DNA from: Brevibacillus brevis
Lineage (GTDB): Bacteria; Bacillota; Bacilli; Brevibacillales; Brevibacillaceae
Reading direction: 5' to 3'
DNA: 64,000 nucleotides
Assembly (NCBI RefSeq): GCF_031583145.1
Contig: NZ_CP134050.1
Span: 1,082,001-1,146,000 of the forward strand
The notes under the pieces were generated by a model that saw nothing but the letters and a program-made list of their open reading frames with translations, had not been told where the DNA came from and ran no database searches. Shown here piece by piece: positions 8,776 through 17,245 of this stretch. Each line of letters opens with the position of its first letter. Within the stretch, counting starts at the first letter, position 1. A program made the position numbers and the translations under genes.

Positions 8776-8975
8776 CTTTCCCCTCCCAAATATTGATTAT
8801 TTACATTTTTCATTATAACACTCATTCCAACACGATTCCGGTTGCAAAGTGCAATCTCGACAAAAAAAACCATTCAGATCGACTTTTGCGCATTAATGCG
8901 CTTACATTTGGTATTGACTGGAAGCAGGGAGATTGCTATTTTCAAACTATTGAAATAGGAAAGGGGAAGGTTTCG

Positions 8976-9458
8976 GTGAGTGCCTTTCAAGTAGAGACAG
9001 AGATCCTGTCGACATTGGAGCAAGTCTGGTGGGCATGGACGAGGAGCGACCGGATTGTCCAGTGGTTCGCGCCAGAAGCGCATATTGAACCGCGCCTCGG
9101 AGGGGCTTTCGAGCTGTTTTTCAACCCTGCCAATCGCGAACAGATGGGAACCAAGGGCTGCCTGATTACCCATTTCGAGCCCCAGGAACGGCTGGGCTTC
9201 ACATGGAAGGGTCCCGATGATTTCGCGGCCCTGATGAATCACGACGAAGCATTGACGTACGTGCTGGTGTCGATGGCGGAAAGCGAAGGAAAGACCCGGG
9301 TCGTCGTCGAGCATTACGGCTGGATGGAAGGCGAGGAGTGGGAGAAAGCCCGCGCCTGGCATCAAATGGCGTGGACGCATGCTCTCGCAAGTTTGAAGAG
9401 CGCGATCGAAGAAGGGAAAGGCGACCTTTGCTGCGTCCCCCAGGAAAACGCCGTATAG
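8976..9458 (+). CDS. SRPBCC (AHSA1-type) domain protein
   Basis: A 160-residue protein. ILSTLEQVWWAWTRSDRIVQWFAPEAHIEPRLGGAFELFF is the classical N-terminal half of the AHSA1/SRPBCC fold, a helix-grip cavity that binds hydrophobic ligands, and the C-terminal helix AWHQMAWTHALASLKSAIEEG closes it. I chose GTG 8976, preceded by GGGGAAGG; an upstream in-frame ATG would add 75 residues unlike the family. The function is unknown. The gene converges on the FkbM gene with only three bases between stops. Confidence 0.8.
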   Translation: MSAFQVETEILSTLEQVWWAWTRSDRIVQWFAPEAHIEPRLGGAFELFFNPANREQMGTKGCLITHFEPQERLGFTWKGPDDFAALMNHDEALTYVLVSMAESEGKTRVVVEHYGWMEGEEWEKARAWHQMAWTHALASLKSAIEEGKGDLCCVPQENAV

Positions 9459-9461
9459 CGG

Positions 9462-10256
9462 TCAGCACATGACCAAATACGGACATTCTCCCGCGCCCAA
9501 GATGATATCGAGGTCCATTTCTACGGTGGAGCCTTCCCGGGTGATCACGAAAAATTGCTTTCCCAGCTGGTGACGGTAGGAGCGCAGGAGCAGCACAAAG
9601 TCATCCCAGTCATCTTGAAGCATGGCGCGATTCACTTCGAATATGACGACTTTGGCCCGTTTTACCATTCGCTCCATCCCGAGGAATGCCTGGTATTCGC
9701 CGCCTTCCACGTCCATTTTCAGAAAATCGATGCTTTCCAGTTCGCATAGGTGGTGATCCAGAACGACCGTATCCACGGAAATCGTCTGGATCTCATCAAC
9801 GTAATGCCGGAAGTAGGACTCGGCATGCGGATGGATAGAGCTGTTGCCCCAAAAGCGCTTGCTCGCATGAAACGTGAGGGTCGTCTCCCGGGAGTAGACG
9901 GCTCGCTGGAAGGCACAGACTCTGTCATGGAGATAATTGATTGACAGATTGTCCATCAGGAAGGCATAGGCATGCGGATTGGGTTCATACGCAAACAGTT
10001 TCCCGGATGGCCCGATAAGGTGGCCGAGCAGTACGGAAAAATAGCCGATATGGGCGCCGACATCGACGATGGTTTGGCCGGGTTTGACGTTTTGCAGGAA
10101 GTATTGGGTAAGGGGATTCTCAAATGTGCCGTTCGCTGCTAGCTCAAGGGAGACGCTGAGATCGTCGGATGGACAGAGGAGCTTGCTCCCGTAAGAAGTC
10201 GTTAGCAAAAGCCGGTTGTTCCCCAGATAGACAGATTGATTCACCTTGTTCGACAC
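9462..10256 (-). CDS. FkbM-family SAM-dependent methyltransferase
   Basis: A 264-residue protein. The SAM-binding site GQTIVDVGAHIGYFSVLLG (motif I) is near residue 60, the acidic end of strand 2 is FAYEPNP, and the family-defining LESIDFLKMDVEGGEYQAFLGM lies near residue 180. FkbM proteins O-methylate sugars and other hydroxyls in polysaccharides or natural products; the acceptor is not deducible. The start is uncertain: GTG 10256 abuts AGGA, so GTG 10244 may be the true start. No glycan cluster surrounds it. Confidence 0.85.
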   Translation of the reverse strand: MSNKVNQSVYLGNNRLLLTTSYGSKLLCPSDDLSVSLELAANGTFENPLTQYFLQNVKPGQTIVDVGAHIGYFSVLLGHLIGPSGKLFAYEPNPHAYAFLMDNLSINYLHDRVCAFQRAVYSRETTLTFHASKRFWGNSSIHPHAESYFRHYVDEIQTISVDTVVLDHHLCELESIDFLKMDVEGGEYQAFLGMERMVKRAKVVIFEVNRAMLQDDWDDFVLLLRSYRHQLGKQFFVITREGSTVEMDLDIILGAGECPYLVMC

Positions 10257-10356
10257 TCCTTGCTCCCACTCGAAAAATATACTACAAGTTATGTAAGACG
10301 AGTCGTTTTCAGACGCGTTTTCCTGATAGATGATCCGTGGCGGGAGTGAGAGAGAA

Positions 10357-10683
10357 ATGATGGTGACAATCGGGCTGTTTCTATTGGCCGGCCTCGCTGA
10401 AATCGGTGGCGGCTACTTGATCTGGCTGTGGCTGAGAGAGGCCAAACCGGCAGGATACGGTATTGTGGGCGCAATCGTCCTGGTTTTGTACGGAGTGATT
10501 CCGACGTGGCAGAGCTTTCCTTCCTTCGGGCGGGTGTACGCAGCATACGGCGGAGTGTTCATCATCCTGGCCGTTCTGTGGGGCTGGCTGGTTGACAAAA
10601 AAACGCCCGACTTGTACGACTGGCTGGGGGCGATCATCTGCTTGATCGGCGTCAGTGTCATGCTGTGGGCGCCGCGGCAGTGA
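10357..10683 (+). CDS. YnfA/UPF0060 family membrane protein
   Basis: A 108-residue protein, exactly the length of E. coli YnfA. Four predicted helices, with the family blocks [25 protein letters not shown] and [26 protein letters not shown]. YnfA proteins belong to the small drug/metabolite transporter group. I start at ATG 10357 behind GGGAGTGAG; the in-frame ATG 10330 would put this site inside the gene. Single-gene unit with its own terminator. Confidence 0.92.
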   Translation: MMVTIGLFLLAGLAEIGGGYLIWLWLREAKPAGYGIVGAIVLVLYGVIPTWQSFPSFGRVYAAYGGVFIILAVLWGWLVDKKTPDLYDWLGAIICLIGVSVMLWAPRQ

Positions 10684-10694
10684 GCGGCCAAACG

Positions 10695-10731
10695 AAAAGG
10701 AGCATCCCTTTTAACGGACGCTCCTTTTTTG
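10695..10731. terminator. Terminator between ynfA and eutH
   Basis: AAAAGGAGC-TCC..GGA-GCTCCTTTTTT hairpin between two convergent genes; usable in both directions. Confidence 0.8.
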
Positions 10732-10738
10732 TTTGGGC

Positions 10739-12037
10739 TTATTCGTTTGCAGCCGCTGCTTCTTTGGCGGCAGCCACTTCTTTTGCGATAGCCTGCGGCT
10801 GCTTTTCATCCAGATACTCATCCGGCCCGATGATCCCGGCGGCGCGGTCTTGCTTTTCCAGCTCGAGAGCCTTCGGTACGGACAGCCAGTACGAAAGCGC
10901 GATGGCAATCACGCCGGCTCCCAGCTTGCCCAGCATCACCGGCAAAATGATGTTCGGCTGGAAGTTGGCCGAGAAGGACAGATGGTCGCCCAGCAGGAAT
11001 GCGGAACAAACGGCGAAGGAAATGTTGATGACCTTGTCTTTCGGCGGCATCGAACGAACAAGACGGAACATGGCGAGAATGTTGGCGATGGTAGCCAGCA
11101 GTCCGGCACTTCCGGTGGAGCTCAGCCCCAGCTTGTTGCCCAGCGCTTCCAGAGGCTTGGCCGCGTAGTTGCGCAGCAAGTAGACCATCGGGAAAGCGCC
11201 GGCAAGCATGATTCCGATGTAACCGGCTGTCTCCAGTGCGCGGTATTGGTCTTTCGGATCGGCGATGATCGGATCGAATCCCCAGGCGCCGAACAGGGTA
11301 GAGAAGAGCCCAGTGAAGTGCTCCACGATGGAGAAGACGAGCACGAGCTTGATTCCGGCATCCATCACCTTCCCGAAGATCATGAACCCGCGGATCATCA
11401 GGTCAGGCAAAAAGCGCAGCCCGGCTGCGATGACCAGGACGAAGATCAAGATCGGCGACAGGTTCAGCAGTACTTGCCCGATGCCGATGGCAAACGCGTA
11501 TGTGGAATCCGCGTTGGTAGAAATCTCGGCCCGCACCTGCGCATTGGTCAGCGAAAGAATCGCGCTGGTGATAAATGCGCCGATCGGTACCGTCAAGATG
11601 CCGGACATGACGCCGAGCGCCATGTACTTGTGGTCGCGCTTGTCGAGCATGGCCAGCCCCATCGGAATGGAGAACACGATCGTTGCCCCGGCCATGAGCC
11701 CGACGACCATCGCCATGACCCAGCCCTCGGTCGAGCTCTTCAGGATGTTGGCCAGCTGGTAACCGCCCATGTCAGACGCCAGAATCGCGGTAGCGGCCAG
11801 AGCCGGATCCGCCCCGATGGCATGGAAAATGGGAGACACCGCCTTTTCGACGAACCAGGAAATATAGGGAAGGGAGGCCATGATACCGGCTGCAGGCACG
11901 AAGATATACCCGGTCGAGTGCAAGCCTTCCATGAATTCCTTTCCAAGCCCCTCGTCGCTGTTGCGGATCGCAGCGACAGCGCCTATGACGGCACACAGCA
12001 TAATAATGTAAATGATGACACTACCAATGTGTTCCAT
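10739..12037 (-). CDS. eutH: Ethanolamine transporter EutH
   Basis: A 432-residue polytopic membrane protein with about ten helices. Family blocks include EGLGKEFMEGLHSTGYIFVPAAGIMASLPYI near the N-terminus, DMGGYQLA and LGDHLSFSANFQPNIILPVMLGKL. EutH helps ethanolamine enter the cell, especially at low concentration or pH. ATG 12037 has AGGTGGGG upstream. The C-terminal 35 residues are a soluble Ala/Lys/Glu-rich tail. No other eut gene lies in the window, so this is an orphan eutH. Its leader looks like an ANTAR-type antiterminator. Confidence 0.92.
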   Translation of the reverse strand: MEHIGSVIIYIIMLCAVIGAVAAIRNSDEGLGKEFMEGLHSTGYIFVPAAGIMASLPYISWFVEKAVSPIFHAIGADPALAATAILASDMGGYQLANILKSSTEGWVMAMVVGLMAGATIVFSIPMGLAMLDKRDHKYMALGVMSGILTVPIGAFITSAILSLTNAQVRAEISTNADSTYAFAIGIGQVLLNLSPILIFVLVIAAGLRFLPDLMIRGFMIFGKVMDAGIKLVLVFSIVEHFTGLFSTLFGAWGFDPIIADPKDQYRALETAGYIGIMLAGAFPMVYLLRNYAAKPLEALGNKLGLSSTGSAGLLATIANILAMFRLVRSMPPKDKVINISFAVCSAFLLGDHLSFSANFQPNIILPVMLGKLGAGVIAIALSYWLSVPKALELEKQDRAAGIIGPDEYLDEKQPQAIAKEVAAAKEAAAANE

Positions 12038-12069
12038 AGACAACCCCACCTCTTCAAGGATGTAAACAA

Positions 12070-12255
12070 TAAAAGCGCTTAGGTCCCCGCTGAGCGGGGT
12101 TATCCTAAGCGCCTTTGCTTATTGGTATGGACTTGTGTGTACTTGCGAAAACAGGGTGGAACCGCTTACAATCTCGTGTAAAAAAGAAAAGTCGGAGAGT
12201 CCTACTGAGAATTTCCTATAGTCGGACAATTTATGCCAGAAAGCGCCGTTGCTTT
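12070..12255 (-). promoter_or_regulatory. Candidate ANTAR (EutV-type) antitermination leader of eutH
   Basis: On the minus-strand RNA two small hairpins share a 5-bp stem and hexaloop: AAAGC-AACGGC-GCTTT (12255-12240) and TAAGC-AAAGGC-GCTTA (12121-12106). Both loops have A at position 1 and G at position 4, the signature recognised by ANTAR-domain regulators such as EutV. The 3' arm of the second hairpin (GCGCTTA) is also the 5' arm of a strong terminator (GCGCTTAGG..CCTAAGCGC, then TTTTATT, 12112-12070), so the two structures exclude each other. The linker of 118 bases is longer than in textbook cases. Confidence 0.72.
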
Positions 12256-12273
12256 ACTCTGCATTCTATCGTG

Positions 12274-12302
12274 ATTATATGGGTAGGACGCGAGAATGTC
12301 AA
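12274..12302 (-). promoter_or_regulatory. Sigma-A promoter of the eutH leader
   Basis: Perfect consensus on the minus strand: TTGACA (12302-12297), 17-base spacer, TATAAT (12279-12274). It would give an untranslated leader of about 230 bases before eutH. Confidence 0.88.
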
Positions 12303-12352
12303 CCGCCTGTTTTAGGAAGAAAGTATGAGACAGCCCATGCTGGCAGTACGTG

Positions 12353-12387
12353 AAAAAACCGCCCCTCCATTCAGAAGGGCGGTTTTT
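12353..12387. terminator. Terminator of the cold-shock gene
   Basis: AAAAAACCGCCC..GGGCGGTTTTT hairpin just past the stop of csp. A-run and T-run flanks make it usable on both strands. Confidence 0.85.
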
Positions 12388-12397
12388 GATAGGCTGA

Positions 12398-12598
12398 TTA
12401 CAGTTTTACAACGTTCTCAGCTTGTGGTCCACGGTTGCCTTCTACTACGTTGAATTCAACGCGTTGGCCTTCTTCGAGGGTTTTGAAACCTTCGCCTGTG
12501 ATTGCGCTGAAGTGAACGAATACATCGTTTCCGCCTTCAACTGCGATGAAGCCGTAGCCTTTTTCAGCGTTGAACCATTTTACAGTACCTGTTTGCAT
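12398..12598 (-). CDS. Cold-shock protein (CspA/CspB family)
   Basis: A 66-residue single cold-shock domain, [18 protein letters not shown] at the start with both RNA-binding motifs RNP1 (KGYGFI) and RNP2 (VFVHF). It is a single-stranded nucleic-acid chaperone. The ATG at 12598 has a perfect GGAGG site upstream; codons are of the highly expressed type. A leader of more than 100 bases with a long hairpin precedes it, as in many cold-shock mRNAs. Confidence 0.96.
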   Translation of the reverse strand: MQTGTVKWFNAEKGYGFIAVEGGNDVFVHFSAITGEGFKTLEEGQRVEFNVVEGNRGPQAENVVKL

Positions 12599-12674
12599 GG
12601 GTGTTACCTCCAAAAAATAAAATAATATGCAACTTTTATTTGTGGGTAAAATAAAAATTCACACATTGGAAAAG

Positions 12675-12710
12675 GTTCAAACACATGTAAACCCTTTACA
12701 ATATGTGAAC
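12675..12710 (-). promoter_or_regulatory. Long imperfect hairpin in the csp upstream region
   Basis: The minus strand has nested arms GTTCA/TGAAC, CACAT/ATGTG and TGTAAA/TTTACA around a GGG centre. The core TGTAAACCCTTTACA (12686-12700) is a perfect 6-3-6 palindrome. It could be an mRNA thermosensor element or a protein operator. Confidence 0.45.
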
Positions 12711-13131
12711 GCTTTAAAAATCTTTGGTTTAATCACATAGTATCACAGTCGGCAGCGGAAAGCAATCAAAATACAATCGGGAATTGTTCTGCGTAAGGAC
12801 GTGGAAGCGGCGATGCGACAGGGCTCGGTCGGGGGAAGGATGGAAGAGATCGGCGCATCTTCTCAATCCCTTGCCCGCCTGCGGAAGAGCTGCAAGAGAG
12901 TCTTGCCCGGACTGCAACCAAATAAGGGAGAGGTGCCTGTGGAAGGGCAGCTTTTTCTTCGTGCGAAAGATGAACCAAAGCAGGACGCTTCTCATTTTGG
13001 GCTCGTGACGTTTCCCTAATTTCGGCAAACTGCGCAAACAGCTTTACATCCGGAGAAAGTAGCGATAACGTTGAGAGTGGAATGAAAGGCAAGAGATAGC
13101 AAGAAAGCTAGGGAAGGAGGCATTGCCGAAA
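12711..13131. other. Stretch without a recognisable gene
   Basis: About 420 bases between the csp upstream region and mqnB. Short frames exist on both strands but none has a convincing ribosome site, family similarity or sensible composition. It presumably holds the divergent promoters of csp and mqnB. Confidence 0.5.
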
Positions 13132-13797
13132 ATGGATGCGGCAAACAAACAAATGCGCGTGCTGGTCGTGACCTCGGTCGAGGCGGAGCGGGACGCGGTT
13201 TTGCGCGGGCTCGGCGAAGACAGCCGGTTTACGGTCGGCATCGGAGGAGTAGGGCCGATGGCGGCGGCAGCCCGGACAGCGAGAATGCTGGCGACTTCGG
13301 AACCGTACGATCTGGTGGTTTGCGCCGGAATCAGCGGCGGCTTCGTCGGTCAGGCGGAGGTCGGTTCGCTGGTCGTGTCCGGCGAGATTGTGTGCGCGGA
13401 TCTCGGTGCGGAGACCCCGGAAGGCTTCTGCAGCCTGGACGAGCTGGGCTTCGGATCTGCTACGGTACCCGTGGATCGCGAGCTGGCCGCGCGTGTAACC
13501 GATGCTCTGCGGGCAGCGGGGCTGCCCGTGAAAATGGGAACAGTGCTCACTCTATCGACAGTGACCGGCACCGCCCAGACGGCGGAAGAACTTGCCAGAC
13601 GGATGCCGGGGGCGTTGGCGGAAGCGATGGAAGGGTATGGCGTCGCTGTGGCGGCACAGGAATTCGGGGTGCCCGTTTTGGAACTGCGAGCGGTATCGAA
13701 TGCGATTGGGCCGCGCGACAAGTCCGCTTGGCGGATTAAGGAGGCACTGGCTGCCTTGGAGGCTGCCAGCTCCGTATTACGGGAGGGATTACGATGA
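13132..13797 (+). CDS. mqnB: Futalosine hydrolase
   Basis: A 221-residue nucleoside phosphorylase-fold protein. It starts MRVLVVTSVEAERDAVLRGLG after a short lead and has DLVVCAGISGGF (ribose/base-binding turn) and EAMEGYGVAVAAQEFGVPVLELRAVSNAIG (the ME.A..A pattern with catalytic acid downstream). Futalosine hydrolase removes hypoxanthine from futalosine in the alternative menaquinone route. The ATG at 13132 is chosen because AAGGAGG lies 11 bases upstream; a TTG at 13123 is too close. Its end overlaps mqnD by four bases. Confidence 0.92.
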   Translation: MDAANKQMRVLVVTSVEAERDAVLRGLGEDSRFTVGIGGVGPMAAAARTARMLATSEPYDLVVCAGISGGFVGQAEVGSLVVSGEIVCADLGAETPEGFCSLDELGFGSATVPVDRELAARVTDALRAAGLPVKMGTVLTLSTVTGTAQTAEELARRMPGALAEAMEGYGVAVAAQEFGVPVLELRAVSNAIGPRDKSAWRIKEALAALEAASSVLREGLR

Positions 13798-14624
13798 AAA
13801 TAGCATTTTCTCCATGTCCAAATGACACATTTGTATTCCACGCCTGGGTGCACGGACTGATTCCGGGTGCACCCGAGCTGGATGTGATGTACGCGGACAT
13901 CGACATTACGAACCATTTGGCCATCAACACGGAAGGCCCGGAAGTGATGAAAATCTCCTACGCGGCTCTGCCGTGGGTGCTGAATGACTACGCCCTTATT
14001 CCGTGCGGAGGAGCTTTGGGCAGAGGGTGCGGGCCACTCGTTCTGACGCAGGACAGCAATGATCCGTCCAAGCTGTCGGGCAAACGGGTAGCTGTTCCTA
14101 GCGAACGCTCTACCGCTTACTTGCTGTTCCGCCTCTGGGCAGCGCAAAACGTGCCGGGCGGTGTGGGCGAGATCGTGGTCATGCCTTTCCACGAAATCAT
14201 GCCGGCTGTGCGCGACGGGAAAATCGACGCCGGACTGGTCATTCACGAGGCCCGTTTTACCTATCAAAACTACGGCTTGACGCTGATGCAGGATCTGGGA
14301 AGCTGGTGGGAGTCCGATACGGGGCTGCCGATTCCGCTGGGGGCGATCATCGCTCGCCGCTCCATGGATCTCGAGGCCCTCGCCAAATGGACCCGGGCTT
14401 CCGTGGAATACGCATGGGCTCATCCGGAGGCTTCCAAGGACTACGTCGCGAGCCACGCGCAAGAGATGGCGCCAGAGGTGACGCAAGCGCACATCGATTT
14501 GTACGTAAACGAGTTCACGAGAGATTTGGGCGAAGACGGGTATGCTGCGATCGAGGCTCTGCTCTCCCGCGCGGCAGACGAGGGGCTCGTCCCGAAATTC
14601 GACCTGGCTCTTCTGCGCTCCTAA
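13794..14624 (+). CDS. mqnD: 1,4-dihydroxy-6-naphthoate synthase
   Basis: A 276-residue periplasmic-binding-protein-like enzyme of the MqnA/MqnD family, starting MKIAFSPCPNDTFVFHAW as MqnD proteins do. It has the invariant ALIPCGGALGRGCGPL block and the IDAGLVIHEARFTYQ segment with the catalytic His. It converts cyclic de-hypoxanthine futalosine to 1,4-dihydroxy-6-naphthoate. ATGA overlap with mqnB indicates translational coupling. mqnA, mqnC and mqnE are not in the window. Confidence 0.95.
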   Translation: MKIAFSPCPNDTFVFHAWVHGLIPGAPELDVMYADIDITNHLAINTEGPEVMKISYAALPWVLNDYALIPCGGALGRGCGPLVLTQDSNDPSKLSGKRVAVPSERSTAYLLFRLWAAQNVPGGVGEIVVMPFHEIMPAVRDGKIDAGLVIHEARFTYQNYGLTLMQDLGSWWESDTGLPIPLGAIIARRSMDLEALAKWTRASVEYAWAHPEASKDYVASHAQEMAPEVTQAHIDLYVNEFTRDLGEDGYAAIEALLSRAADEGLVPKFDLALLRS

Positions 14625-14649
14625 GTCAAGTCATGTGATCACGAAGGAT

Positions 14650-14692
14650 ACTCTGTAACACCTGCCAGGCAGATGTTACAGAGTATTTTTTT
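14650..14692 (+). terminator. Terminator of mqnBD
   Basis: ACTCTGTAACA..TGTTACAGAGT perfect 11-bp stem followed by ATTTTTTT. Confidence 0.9.
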
Positions 14693-14693
14693 G

Positions 14694-14778
14694 TACAGAC
14701 AGGAATTTCCAAAATTTCTGTCCGGTATAAGGGTAACCGCGGCTTCGCCAAAAGGCATGGCGTAGCCAGGTTTTCTAA
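14694..14778 (+). repeat. Dispersed repeat R1, copy B (internally deleted)
   Basis: This begins one base past the T-tract of the mqnBD terminator. The first hairpin is GACAGGAATTT..AAATTTCTGTC and the distal part AACCGCGGCTTCGCC..GGCGTAGCC matches copies A and C. The central hairpin segment present in A and C is missing exactly between AAGGG and TAACCGCGG. Confidence 0.88.
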
Positions 14779-14798
14779 CGCATCGGCACGACAGCTTC

Positions 14799-15323
14799 CT
14801 AACCCGCCTGAATGACGCCGCAAGCCAGCCGCTTGCCGGAGTTGCCGGACGGTTGAGAGCGGAAGTCGTCCGGGTTTTGGTGGATGATGACGGATTTGCC
14901 GATGACGTCAGCCGCGCGGAATTTGTTCGTGAAAAAGGTCATGCGGGCATAGCCGTCATTGGAAAAAAGGACGGGGAAGTCTCCGGCGTGATTGCCGTGG
15001 GGCTGATGGGTCGGGTTCCAGTGGGAACCGGCCGATGTGAAAGGGTCAGCGGGGTCGCCGATGATGCACGCCCCTTTGTCATGTACATGAAAGCCGAAAG
15101 GACCGATCGGTTGATGCTCGCGGCTTGCGGGCTGATAGGCAGGAAGGCCGCTGACTTCGACGAACACCTCCGTGCCGTAGGGAACATCCGTAAAGACGAC
15201 ATATCCTTGGAGATCGGGCGCGAGCGGCCCGCCGTGAATTTCGGCATACGATTGGCTGGGAGAGTAGGTCTGCTGGGAAGAAACATACTGCGGGTAGTAC
15301 CCGTATGGTTGGTACCAATTCAT
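14799..15323 (-). CDS. Copper/zinc superoxide dismutase-like protein without a signal peptide
   Basis: A 174-residue protein. The SOD core has GFHVHDKG with the first two copper His, SAGSHWNPTHQPHG and NHAGDFP with the zinc His/Asp set, and SVIIHQNPDDFRSQ with the last copper His. GNSGKRLACGVI carries the active-site Arg and second disulfide Cys. All metal ligands are therefore present. The N-terminus is MNWYQPYGYYPQYVSSQQTY, rich in Tyr, Gln and Pro with no signal or lipoprotein sequence, unlike the usual secreted bacterial SodC. Such an N-terminus resembles spore-coat proteins; location in the spore is only a guess. GAAGGAAGG lies upstream of the ATG. Confidence 0.88.
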   Translation of the reverse strand: MNWYQPYGYYPQYVSSQQTYSPSQSYAEIHGGPLAPDLQGYVVFTDVPYGTEVFVEVSGLPAYQPASREHQPIGPFGFHVHDKGACIIGDPADPFTSAGSHWNPTHQPHGNHAGDFPVLFSNDGYARMTFFTNKFRAADVIGKSVIIHQNPDDFRSQPSGNSGKRLACGVIQAG

Positions 15324-15471
15324 GGAAAACGCCTTCCTTCTATAACGGATTTTCTCGTGTAGCATATGTAATGGGCGGGCGCTGGGTTCCAAACCCTGGA
15401 AGAGAACAGGGAAAGGCCCCGAACCGCCGTATACCGGGCGGCGCGAGGCCGTATGCAAAAAGGGAGGATAC

Positions 15472-17028
15472 TCAGGAATCCTGGGCGGATTGCTCGTCGG
15501 AGCCGGACTTCGGGACGGCAATCGGAAGCAATCTCGCTTTTCCGAGAAAGAAAGTGGCCAGCAAGCTGATACATACGAAGACAAAACCGAGCAAAAAGAC
15601 CATCTGCAACGAATGGCCGAGCGCCTGACGGAGTGCGATCAAGACATCCGGAGGCAGGGAAGCACGAGCGGCTGCGTCCAGAAGGGTCTGGGCTCCTGCG
15701 AAGTGCTGCATTTGCTCAGCATGCAGAGCATCTGTGACGTTGCCTGCTTCTGCGGACAGCTTCCGGGCTAGGAGACTGCCAGTCACGCTGACACCGATCG
15801 TTCCGCCAATCGAGCGGAAAAACTGCGAGGACGAGGTGGCCACTCCCCGGTTCACGGGCTCCACGGCACGTACCGCAGCCGTTCCCAGCGTCGGATAGAC
15901 AGCTCCCATACCGAGGCCAATGACGATCAGCACGAGAATCAGCAGGAAGAGGGACGAATCGGCTGGGATCCAGGACAAGAGGAGGAATCCGACGGCCATT
16001 GTCGCCAGGCTCGGCATCAGGATCGCCCGGTACGACACCTTGCTCATCAAATGTCCGCCCAGATTCGACGTCACCACGGTTGCGAGCATAAGCGGAGTGA
16101 GCAGATAGCCGGAGGCCGATGGGCTTGCTCCGATCACGCCTTGCGCGTACAAAGGAATGTAGGCGATGGCGGAAAACAGGCCGGCGCTCACAAAAAAGCC
16201 GGCGAGGTTGCCGAAAGCGATAACGGGAAGCTTGAACAGGCCGAGAGGAAGTATCGGTTCCTGGGCCTTGGTCTCAATCCACAAAAACAGAGCGAAAAAG
16301 ACGACGCTGGCCGCCAGCAGCCATGGAGTACCGGACGTGAGCCCATTCTGGCCAGCAGCAGTCTCTTGCCCATCCCCGATGGACACCATGCCCGTGAGCA
16401 GGGAGAGGATGGCGGCGCATAGCGTGACGGCTCCAGCCCAGTCGATAGAGCGTCGGGATGTCCCTTTGGCTTCCTTCAAAGAATACGCGACGAGCAAGAA
16501 CGCCGGAATGCCGATGGGAAGGTTGATGAAAAACACCCATCCCCAATCCAGCTCCTGGACAATCAGTCCTCCGATGGCTGGCCCGAGCACGCTCGATACG
16601 GCGAATACGGCGCTGAACAACCCTTGAAACTTCCCGATACGCTCAGGAGGGTAGACGTCTGCAATGATCGTGAAAGCGATCGGCATGAGAGCCCCGGCGC
16701 CCAGACCTTGGACGGCCCGAAAGGCGATCAGCTCAGTCATATCTCGAGCCAATCCGCATAAGAGAGAGCCTGCCAAAAACAATAACAAGCCCAGCAAGTA
16801 CATTTTTTTGCGGCCAAACAAGTCGGCCATTTTTCCGTAGAGGGGCATGGAGGTGGTAGACGCCAGCATGTAGACGGAGAATACCCAGCTGTACATCCCG
16901 AGCCCTCCCAGCTCCTTGGTGACGCTAGGCATCGCAGTAGACACGATGGTCTGGTCGATGGATGCCAGGATCAATCCCAGCAGGAGCCCGCCAGTAATGA
17001 AGCGGATGGTTCTTTTGTCATACGTCAT
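15472..17028 (-). CDS. MFS multidrug transporter, DHA2 family (EmrB/QacA type)
   Basis: A 518-residue protein with about 14 predicted helices, the DHA2 layout. It has motif D1 LASIDQTIVSTAMPSV in helix 1, motif A GKMADLFGRKKMYLLG between helices 2 and 3, and motif C-like GPAIGGLIV in helix 5. These proton antiporters export drugs or cations; the substrate is not deducible. AAAGGAAG precedes the ATG. No regulator gene is adjacent. Confidence 0.9.
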   Translation of the reverse strand: MTYDKRTIRFITGGLLLGLILASIDQTIVSTAMPSVTKELGGLGMYSWVFSVYMLASTTSMPLYGKMADLFGRKKMYLLGLLLFLAGSLLCGLARDMTELIAFRAVQGLGAGALMPIAFTIIADVYPPERIGKFQGLFSAVFAVSSVLGPAIGGLIVQELDWGWVFFINLPIGIPAFLLVAYSLKEAKGTSRRSIDWAGAVTLCAAILSLLTGMVSIGDGQETAAGQNGLTSGTPWLLAASVVFFALFLWIETKAQEPILPLGLFKLPVIAFGNLAGFFVSAGLFSAIAYIPLYAQGVIGASPSASGYLLTPLMLATVVTSNLGGHLMSKVSYRAILMPSLATMAVGFLLLSWIPADSSLFLLILVLIVIGLGMGAVYPTLGTAAVRAVEPVNRGVATSSSQFFRSIGGTIGVSVTGSLLARKLSAEAGNVTDALHAEQMQHFAGAQTLLDAAARASLPPDVLIALRQALGHSLQMVFLLGFVFVCISLLATFFLGKARLLPIAVPKSGSDEQSAQDS

Positions 17029-17159
17029 GAATTCGAAGCTTCCTTTCCATTCGGTGTTTCCACCTTATTTTGCTGGCCCGCGGAAGCAGCAGATAAAATA
17101 TAACGAGAAAATGAAAAAAAGAGTAGACTTTTTTCTGCTCCTGAAGTTATCATATAGAT

Positions 17160-17193
17160 AGAGAGCGCCCCGAACGGGGTGTTCTCTTTTTTT
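17160..17193 (+). terminator. Intrinsic terminator hairpin
   Basis: AGAG-CCCC..GGGG-TCTC followed by seven T. No plus-strand gene lies upstream before the divergent MFS gene, so the transcript it ends is unknown. Confidence 0.65.
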
Positions 17194-17195
17194 GT

Positions 17196-17245
17196 TTCTA
17201 CAGATAGGAACGTATGAAGGATACCGCGTTCCACGTGCCCGCCTC
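17196..17245 (+). repeat. Probable decayed copy of repeat R1
   Basis: ACAGATAGGAA directly after a terminator T-tract, then AAGGATACCGCG, which resembles AAGGGTAACCGCG of copy B. The remainder is not recognisable. The rest of the region to 17500 holds no supported gene. Confidence 0.4.

Noticed and set aside
10733..12082. A 449-codon plus-strand open frame
   Set aside because: Antisense to eutH; the composition is an artefact of GC-rich codons on the opposite strand.
12801..13019. Short plus-strand frames between csp and mqnB
   Set aside because: No ribosome site, no similarity and biased composition; treated as non-coding.
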